From positions 1 through 25,531 of the forward strand of contig DASZNC010000121.1 in the NCBI GenBank assembly GCA_035551615.1: DNA of 25,531 bases, read 5' to 3'. Source of the DNA: JAKCDU01 sp035551615. Its GTDB lineage: Bacteria; Actinomycetota; Acidimicrobiia; Acidimicrobiales; Palsa-688. Below, one piece after another: positions 20,659 to 25,531 of this stretch; position 1 is the stretch's first letter, and each line of letters opens with the position of its first letter. The notes below the pieces were generated by a model, which saw nothing but the letters and a program-made list of their open reading frames with translations, ran no database searches and was not told the DNA's origin. The translations under genes and the position numbers were made by a program.

Positions 20659-22056
20659 CTACTTGACGATGCCGCCCCGGGTCATGGCTTCGACATCGAG
20701 GGCCTTGTCCACCTCGGCCTCGGTCATCAGGCCCCGCTCGAGAACGATCGTGCGCAGGTCCTTGCCTTCGGCCACGGAGGCCTTGATGACCTTGGCCGCC
20801 TCCTCGTAGCCGATGTACGGATTGAGGGCGGTGCCGATCGACGGTGAGGACAGGGCGTAGGTACGGCACCGCTCGACGTCGGCCTCGATGCCGGCGATGC
20901 ACTTGTCGGCGAAGGCGATGCTGACCGACGAGAGCAGCCGGATCGACTCGAGCAGGTTCCGGGCAATGACCGGGAGCATCACGTTCAGCTCCAGGTTGCC
21001 GGCCGCGCCACCGAAGGCCACGGCGGCATCGTTGCCGATGATCTGGGCGACGACCTGCGACACCGCCTCGGGGATGACCGGGTTCACCTTGCCCGGCATG
21101 ATCGACGAGCCGGGCTGGAGGTCGGGGATGCGGATCTCGGCCAGACCGGTACGGGGCCCGCTGCTCATCCAGCGCAGGTCGGTGGCGCACTTGTAGAGCG
21201 AGACGGCGATGGTGCGCAGCACGCCGGAGGCCTCGACGAGCGCGTCTCGGGCGCCCTGCGCCTCGAAGTGGTCGCGGGCCTCGGTGAAAGGCAGGTTGCG
21301 CTCCTCGGCCAGGCGTTTGATCACCCGGGGGGCGAAGGACTTGGGGGCGTTGATGCCGGTGCCGACGGCGGTACCGCCGAGCGGCAGCTCGGCGACGCGC
21401 GGCAGGCACGCCTGCAGGCGTTCGACGCCGTGCTCGACGGCGGCCGCGTAGCCACCGAACTCCTGGCCGAGCGTCACCGGGGTGGCGTCCATGAGATGGG
21501 TGCGTCCCGACTTGACGACCGCCTTGAACTCCCGGCTCTTCTTGCGGAGGGCCTTGGCCAGGTGGTCGAGCGCCGGGATCAGCTTGTACTGGATCTCGGT
21601 CGTGGCCGCCACGTGGATAGCCGATGGGAACACGTCGTTCGACGACTGCGAGGCGTTGACGTGGTCGTTGGGGTGGACCTTCGACCCGAGCCGCTCGGTG
21701 GCCAGGGTGGCCAGCACCTCGTTCATGTTCATGTTGGTCGAAGTGCCCGATCCGGTCTGGTAGACGTCGATCGGGAAGTTCTCCGACCACTCGCCCGCGG
21801 CCACCTCGGCGGCGACCGCGTTGATGGCATCGGCCACCTTCTTGTCGACCGTCTTCAGGCGGGCATTCTCCATGGCGGCCGCACCTTTGATCGCGGCCAG
21901 GGCGGAGATGAGGGAGATCTCGACTGTTGTGCCCGAGATGGGGAAATTCTCGACGGCTCTCTGTGTCTGGGCCTGCCATTTGGCGCTGGCCGGCACCCGG
22001 ACATCGCCCATGGAGTCGTGCTCGATCCGGAAGGCCCCGTGCTGCTCACTCGTCAT
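20659..22056 (-). CDS. fumC: Class II fumarate hydratase
   Basis: A 465-residue iron-independent fumarase catalysing reversible hydration of fumarate to malate in the TCA cycle, as a cytoplasmic homotetramer. The N-terminus FRIEHDSMGDVRVPASAKWQAQTQRAVENFPIS is typical. Characteristic blocks are YQTGSGTSTNMNMNEV (about 99-114), NASQSSNDVFPSAIH, KSGRTHLMDATPVTLGQEF with His187, and the signature GSSIMPGKVNP (316-326) containing the flexible catalytic Ser loop. Length equals the family norm. ATG 22056 gives MTSEQHGAFRIEHD; an upstream in-frame start at 22074 would add six residues. The gene is divergent from the NlpC/P60 gene. In the window it complements the ethylmalonyl-CoA-type enzymes by converting fumarate to malate. 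Confidence 0.96.
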   Translation of the reverse strand: MTSEQHGAFRIEHDSMGDVRVPASAKWQAQTQRAVENFPISGTTVEISLISALAAIKGAAAMENARLKTVDKKVADAINAVAAEVAAGEWSENFPIDVYQTGSGTSTNMNMNEVLATLATERLGSKVHPNDHVNASQSSNDVFPSAIHVAATTEIQYKLIPALDHLAKALRKKSREFKAVVKSGRTHLMDATPVTLGQEFGGYAAAVEHGVERLQACLPRVAELPLGGTAVGTGINAPKSFAPRVIKRLAEERNLPFTEARDHFEAQGARDALVEASGVLRTIAVSLYKCATDLRWMSSGPRTGLAEIRIPDLQPGSSIMPGKVNPVIPEAVSQVVAQIIGNDAAVAFGGAAGNLELNVMLPVIARNLLESIRLLSSVSIAFADKCIAGIEADVERCRTYALSSPSIGTALNPYIGYEEAAKVIKASVAEGKDLRTIVLERGLMTEAEVDKALDVEAMTRGGIVK

Positions 22057-22116
22057 GGCGGCGACCGTACGCACGGCGGCGTCTGGGGGTCAAGATGGGC
22101 ACCATTCCGGTCGATG

Positions 22117-22147
22117 TTGCTCTTGTGACTGAAGTGACTAGAGTGAT
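22117..22147 (+). promoter_or_regulatory. Promoter with 9-base-phased GTGAC repeats upstream of the NlpC/P60 gene
   Basis: TTGCTC (22117-22122) and TAGAGT (22139-22144) are spaced by 16 bases and resemble -35 and -10 hexamers. GTGAC at 22125-22129 and 22134-22138 and GTGAT at 22143-22147 form a direct repeat of period nine covering the spacer. Actinobacterial response regulators such as MtrA bind direct repeats of GTNAC type near cell-wall hydrolase genes, so this may be such a site; the period here is not identical to the classical one. Confidence 0.45.
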
Positions 22148-22198
22148 GGAGGGGCTGACATCAGGAAGTAGTCCTGAAGTCGCGCCTTCATTCCGCCG

Positions 22199-23560
22199 TT
22201 GACCGCCCGTCCAGCCGCACAGCCGCCCCGGACCGTCCGGATCCTCGCCACTCGGGCGCTTGCGGGCGGAGCCGCGCTCGCCGTTTCGCTCACCACTGGG
22301 GCGGTTCCGGCCCTGGCCGCCGGCGCCACGCCCGGCACCCCTGTGACGTCCGCTGCTCCAGCCAGTTCCTCCTCCGGCAGTGCCGGCGTGAGCAGCCTGC
22401 AGAACCAGGCCCAGGAACTGGCCAGCGAGATCAATGCCGACAGCCGGACGCTCGACCAGCTCGACGCCTCCTACGACGCCGACCAACTGACCTACACCCA
22501 ACTGCAGCAGCAGCAGGTCAAGCTGCAACGGCAGATAACCGCGTCCGCCGCCGCCGTCGCCGCCGCCCGGGCCGCCCTCAAGCAGCAGGCCCTTCTCGAC
22601 TACATCACCGGGGGCGCCCCCATCGTCCCGAACCTGCCCGACCATCCGGGCATCGATCCCACCCTGACCGTCGACTACGCATCCATCCTGGCCGGCGCCC
22701 AGAAGCGGATCGAGAACAACTACGCCACGACGCTCGCCATCCAGGCCCGCCAGGAGGCGACGCTCGCGGCGACGGCCAAGGAAGCGGCTCTGGCCCTCAA
22801 GGACGTCAAGAACGACCAGACCCAGGCCTACATCACGCTGAGCGCCCGCCAGCAGGCACTGTCCCAGGTCAAGGGGCAACTGGCGGTCGAGGTGGCCGCC
22901 GTCCAGGCCCAGCAGCAGCAGGCCGAGGAGAAGCAGGTGAAGCAGGCTTTGTCCGCCCAGGGCGAGCTGCCGGCGTCGACGTTCGCCGCCACCGGGACCC
23001 AGACCCAGACACCGGCGACCACCGCTACTCCGGCCACGACGGCCAGCAACCGGGCCCCGGTCGTTCAGGCGACCACCCCGACCACCAGGGCCCCGGCCAC
23101 CACGAGGGGGACCTCCCCCACCACCCAGGCGCCGGCCCCTACGCCCACCACCGCGCCTCCGGCCCCACCCCGGAGCGGCGGTAGCACGACCCAGGCTCCG
23201 GGCGTGAACGCGGTGCTCGCCTACGCCCGCGCCCAACTGGGCAAGCCGTACCAGTGGGGCGGCGCCGGGCCCGACTCGTTCGACTGCTCCGGGCTGGTCA
23301 TGCGAGCCTGGGGACAGGCCGGCATCGAGTTCCCGCACCTGGCGCAGGACCAGTACGACATGACCACCCGCATACCGTTGTCGGAAATGGTCCCCGGCGA
23401 TCTGGTGTTCTTCGGGACGCCGAACGACGTGTACCACGTGGGCATCTACATCGGGAACGGCAACATGATCGACGCCCCCGAGACGGGCCAGAACGTCAGC
23501 ATCCAGAACATCTACTGGAGCAATCTGCTCGGCGCCGGCCGGGTCACGACGAGCAGCTGA
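22199..23560 (+). CDS. RipA-like secreted NlpC/P60 peptidoglycan hydrolase
   Basis: A 453-residue secreted cell-wall endopeptidase. A Sec signal is visible at residues about 12-41 (basic PPRTVRILATR, hydrophobic ALAGGAALAVSLTTGAVPALAAG). Coiled coils follow (about 65-115 and 170-235, rich in Q, A and L, as in RipA). A low-complexity Thr/Pro linker lies at about 260-330, then the C-terminal NlpC/P60 domain (from GVNAVLAYARAQLGKPYQWGG). The catalytic Cys363 is in FDCSGLV and His413 in VYHVGIY; the third position, 12 residues on, is Asp425, where most members have His/Asn/Gln and M. tuberculosis RipA has Glu444 (from memory). The predicted role is cleaving peptide stems between D-Glu and meso-DAP during division. 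TTG at 22199 is the first possible start after stops at 22169 and 22175; there is no good Shine-Dalgarno. Confidence 0.9.
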   Translation: MTARPAAQPPRTVRILATRALAGGAALAVSLTTGAVPALAAGATPGTPVTSAAPASSSSGSAGVSSLQNQAQELASEINADSRTLDQLDASYDADQLTYTQLQQQQVKLQRQITASAAAVAAARAALKQQALLDYITGGAPIVPNLPDHPGIDPTLTVDYASILAGAQKRIENNYATTLAIQARQEATLAATAKEAALALKDVKNDQTQAYITLSARQQALSQVKGQLAVEVAAVQAQQQQAEEKQVKQALSAQGELPASTFAATGTQTQTPATTATPATTASNRAPVVQATTPTTRAPATTRGTSPTTQAPAPTPTTAPPAPPRSGGSTTQAPGVNAVLAYARAQLGKPYQWGGAGPDSFDCSGLVMRAWGQAGIEFPHLAQDQYDMTTRIPLSEMVPGDLVFFGTPNDVYHVGIYIGNGNMIDAPETGQNVSIQNIYWSNLLGAGRVTTSS

Positions 23561-23596
23561 CCCGCCCGGGAGCAGCCAGCCCGTAGCATCCGGGGC

Positions 23597-24511
23597 ATGC
23601 GCATCGGAATCCACGGAGGGGTCAGCGGTCGGGCTGACAACGCCATCACCGAGTTGATCGAGTCGGCCCGCCAGGCCCACGAGAACGGTCTCGACTACTG
23701 GGTGCCGCAGCTCACCGACGTCGACGCCCTGACCGCCCTGGCCGTCATCGGGCGGGAAGTCCCGGGCCTCGAGGTGGGCACAGCGGTCGTGCCGACCTAC
23801 CCCCGCCACCCGATGGTCATGGCCATGCAGGCCCTGACCGTGCAGGCGGCCACCGGCAACCATCTGGTGCTCGGTATCGGTCTGTCCCACCAGGTCGTCA
23901 TCGAAGGCGCCTTCGGACTGTCGTTCGCCACCCCGGTCCGCCACATGCGCGAGTACCTGTCGGTGCTCATGCCACTACTGCACGAAGGCAAGGTGACCTA
24001 CGAGGGCGAGGAGATCACCGCCCGCACCTTCGCACCCATGCGGGTGGCCGGGGCGGAGGCGCCCACCGTCCTCGTCGCCGCCCTGGGCAGCCAGATGCTG
24101 AAGCTGGCCGGCCGGATGGCCGACGGCACCGCCCTCTGGATGGTCGGGCCGAAGACCATCGCCGACCACATCGTCCCGACCATCACCAAGGCGGCCGACG
24201 ACGCCGGCCGGCCGGCTCCGGATGTGACGGTCGGACTGCCGGTGTGCGTGACCAACCAGCCGGACGAAGCCATCGAGAAGGCGGCGTCGACATTCGGCTT
24301 CTACAACAACCTCCCCTCCTACCGGGCCATGCTGGACAGGGAGGGAGCGGGCGGCCCGGCCGATGTGGCCGTGGTCGGTGACGAGGAGACGGTCGCCGCC
24401 CGTCTGCACCACCTGGGCCAGATCGGCGCCACCCGCCTGAGCCTGCCGGTGTTCGGCACCAAAGAGGAGCGGGCCCGCACCCTCGCCCTGCTGCAAGAGT
24501 TGGCGGGGTGA
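23597..24511 (+). CDS. LLM-class F420-dependent oxidoreductase (TIGR03564-like)
   Basis: A 304-residue luciferase-like monooxygenase-fold enzyme, presumably F420-dependent. The N-terminal MRIGIHGGVSGRADNAITELIE is the first barrel strand and differs from the usual start of the other LLM gene here. GTAVVPTYPRHPMVMAMQALTVQAATGNHLVLGIGLSHQ is the hallmark block of an actinobacterial F420 subgroup (TIGR03564 in my recollection). PTVLVAALGSQMLKLAGRMADGTALWMVGP is the C-terminal cofactor-side block. The ATG at 23597 lies 36 bases after the NlpC/P60 stop. It overlaps the next gene by 4 bases (GTGA), so the two are co-translated and may act on one substrate. That substrate is unknown. Confidence 0.9.
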   Translation: MRIGIHGGVSGRADNAITELIESARQAHENGLDYWVPQLTDVDALTALAVIGREVPGLEVGTAVVPTYPRHPMVMAMQALTVQAATGNHLVLGIGLSHQVVIEGAFGLSFATPVRHMREYLSVLMPLLHEGKVTYEGEEITARTFAPMRVAGAEAPTVLVAALGSQMLKLAGRMADGTALWMVGPKTIADHIVPTITKAADDAGRPAPDVTVGLPVCVTNQPDEAIEKAASTFGFYNNLPSYRAMLDREGAGGPADVAVVGDEETVAARLHHLGQIGATRLSLPVFGTKEERARTLALLQELAG

Positions 24512-25449
24512 AGGCGGCCACCATCGTCGACGGGCGGATCGAGGTTCGCGACCATCCCGACCCGGTCCCTGCCTTCGGGCAGATCCTGATCAGAGTGCGC
24601 GCCGCCGGTCTCAACGGTGCCGACCTGGTCCAGGTCAAGGGCCACTATCCGGCGCCCCCCGGCTGGCCGCAGGACATTCCCGGAATGGAGATGGCCGGTG
24701 AAGTGGCCGCCCTCGGACCAGGCGCGACCCGCTTCGAGGTCGGCGATCGGGTGATGGCGGTGGTGGGCGGGGGCGCCCAAGCGGAGCTGGCCCTGGTCCA
24801 CGAGCGCGAGGCCATGCCGGTCCCGGAGTCTCTCGCCTGGGATGAGGCAGGCGGACTGCCAGAAGTCTTCACCACCGCCCATGACGCGGTGTTCACGCAG
24901 GCCGAGTTGAAGATGGGCGAACGGCTGCTGGTGCACGGCGCCGCCGGCGGGGTCGGCACGGCGGCCGTTCAACTAGGTGTGGCCGCGGGGGCCCGCGTGG
25001 TGGCCACGGTGCGCAACGCCGACCGGCGGCCCGAAGTGGCGGCCATGGGAGCGACCGCCATCGACCCGGCCGATACCGCCCAACACGGCCCGTATGACGT
25101 CATCCTCGAACTGGTCGGCGCCATGAACCTGGACGTCAACCTGCGCTCCTTGGTCACAGGTGGGCGCATCACCGTGATCGGCACCGGCGCCGGCGCCGTC
25201 GGGGAGATCAACCTGGGCCTGCTCATGGTGAAGCGGGCCCGCATGCACGGTTCGACTTTGAGAGCCCGCCCGCCGGAGGCGAAAGCGGCCGCGGCCCGCC
25301 TGGTCGAATCGCAGGTGCTTCCTTTGATCGAGGCAGGACGGATCCACGTCCCGGTGTGTGACCGGTTCCCGCTCGGGCAGGCGGCCGCGGCCTACGAGCG
25401 GTTCGCCGCCGGATCGAAGTTGGGCAAGATCGTCCTGACCATGGAGTGA
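24508..25449 (+). CDS. Quinone-oxidoreductase-like MDR family dehydrogenase
   Basis: A 313-residue medium-chain dehydrogenase/reductase of the quinone oxidoreductase (QOR/PIG3) type, NADPH-dependent and lacking zinc: the usual zinc-binding Cys residues are absent. The N-terminal GroES-like domain has ILIRVRAAGLNGADLVQVKGHYP and PGMEMAGEVAALGPGATRFEVGDRVMAVV. The Rossmann domain carries LLVHGAAGGVGTAAVQLGVAAGARVVATVRNADRR, where AAGGVG is the dinucleotide loop. The C-terminus FAAGSKLGKIVLTME is typical. The GTG start overlaps the previous LLM gene (GTGA), signalling coupling; together they may reduce an enoyl or quinone substrate. It is convergent with the SDR gene, with a 19-base gap holding the 3'-end motif. 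Confidence 0.92.
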   Translation: MKAATIVDGRIEVRDHPDPVPAFGQILIRVRAAGLNGADLVQVKGHYPAPPGWPQDIPGMEMAGEVAALGPGATRFEVGDRVMAVVGGGAQAELALVHEREAMPVPESLAWDEAGGLPEVFTTAHDAVFTQAELKMGERLLVHGAAGGVGTAAVQLGVAAGARVVATVRNADRRPEVAAMGATAIDPADTAQHGPYDVILELVGAMNLDVNLRSLVTGGRITVIGTGAGAVGEINLGLLMVKRARMHGSTLRARPPEAKAAAARLVESQVLPLIEAGRIHVPVCDRFPLGQAAAAYERFAAGSKLGKIVLTME

Positions 25450-25451
25450 GA

Positions 25452-25461
25452 GGTCAAAGGA
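25452..25461. repeat. 3'-end motif copy 4 (GGTCAAAGGA)
   Basis: An exact copy of the ten-base motif in the 19-base convergent gap between the QOR-like and SDR genes. Arms AGAGGT (25449-25454) and ACCTCT (25465-25470) form a perfect 6-base stem with a ten-base loop containing AAAGGA. It is the clearest of the four hairpins. Confidence 0.5.
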
Positions 25462-25468
25462 ACAACCT

Positions 25469-25531
25469 CTACATGGCCAGGAAGCCGCCATCCACGACCA
25501 CTGCGGTGCCGGTCACGTAGGAGCTGGCATC
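25469..25531 (-). CDS. SDR-family oxidoreductase, C-terminal fragment (runs off the window)
   Basis: The last 20 residues and TAG of a minus-strand gene: DASSYVTGTAVVVDGGFLAM. The ending (SSYVTGTxxxVDGGxLA) is the C-terminus of classical short-chain dehydrogenases, where the strand before the conserved VDGG motif packs on the tetramer interface. The substrate and cofactor sites are outside the window. It is convergent with the QOR-like gene; the AGAGGT/ACCTCT hairpin lies at its 3' end. Confidence 0.8.
   Translation of the reverse strand, partial: DASSYVTGTAVVVDGGFLAM

Noticed and set aside
22075..22198. A ydaO-type c-di-AMP riboswitch upstream of the NlpC/P60 gene, as in many actinobacteria
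   Set aside because: The gap is too short and I cannot find the conserved riboswitch elements; direct repeats at a promoter explain it better.
25319..25330. A fifth copy of the 3'-end motif (TCCTTTGATC)
   Set aside because: It differs from the consensus and lies within the coding sequence of the QOR-like gene, so it is probably chance.

Overview
The window is about 25.5 kb of very GC-rich DNA. It has strong G/C bias at third codon positions, so nearly every gene casts long false antisense ORFs. The gene set points to a free-living actinobacterium: two F420-type LLM oxidoreductases, a wax ester synthase/diacylglycerol acyltransferase, an MhuD-like haem oxygenase, SufB, a RipA-like NlpC/P60 hydrolase, GTG/TTG starts and several starts without a Shine-Dalgarno. 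An Acidimicrobiia-like lineage is my best guess, but no rRNA or marker is present to prove it. I see no tRNA, rRNA, CRISPR array, insertion sequence or phage gene.

Layout. (1) 1-2000, minus strand: 5' part of sufB and a patatin-like lipase. (2) 2113-3558, plus: a WS/DGAT acyltransferase divergent from the lipase, with a perfect palindromic operator between them. (3) 3555-5143, minus: a compact operon of LLM oxidoreductase, MhuD-like haem oxygenase and a small membrane protein. (4) 5189-8503, plus: a YihY/BrkB membrane protein and oligopeptidase B, with a short hypothetical ORF on the minus strand between them. (5) 8475-10280, minus: an atypical FtsH-like AAA metalloprotease. (6) 10445-17184: a metabolic block with an MBL-fold hydrolase, a MaoC hydratase, a methyltransferase, a long methylsuccinyl-CoA-dehydrogenase-like acyl-CoA dehydrogenase, a malyl/methylmalyl-CoA-lyase-like enzyme, a DUF885 metallopeptidase and an eIF2B-like protein. 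(7) 17223-19419: a membrane protein and clpP on the minus strand, then a divergent SRPBCC-ArsR pair. (8) 19718-20626: a solitary AbiEi-like/DUF559 protein. (9) 20659-22056, minus: fumC. (10) 22199-25449, plus: a RipA-like hydrolase, a second LLM oxidoreductase and a quinone-oxidoreductase-like enzyme. The last bases hold the C-terminus of an SDR.

How the genes fit together. MaoC, the long acyl-CoA dehydrogenase and the CitE-like lyase match three consecutive steps of the ethylmalonyl-CoA pathway for acetyl-CoA assimilation (methylsuccinyl-CoA to mesaconyl-CoA to methylmalyl-CoA to glyoxylate plus propionyl-CoA). FumC is compatible with onward C4 metabolism. The lipase and WS/DGAT pair suggests linked mobilisation and synthesis of storage lipid.

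The most unusual signals are non-coding. Perfect inverted repeats lie in the lipase/WS-DGAT, sufB, clpP/ArsR and AbiEi-DUF559 promoter regions. A short motif, GGTYAAAGGA, occurs four times, each time in a gap beside a gene's 3' end and in the loop of a possible hairpin.
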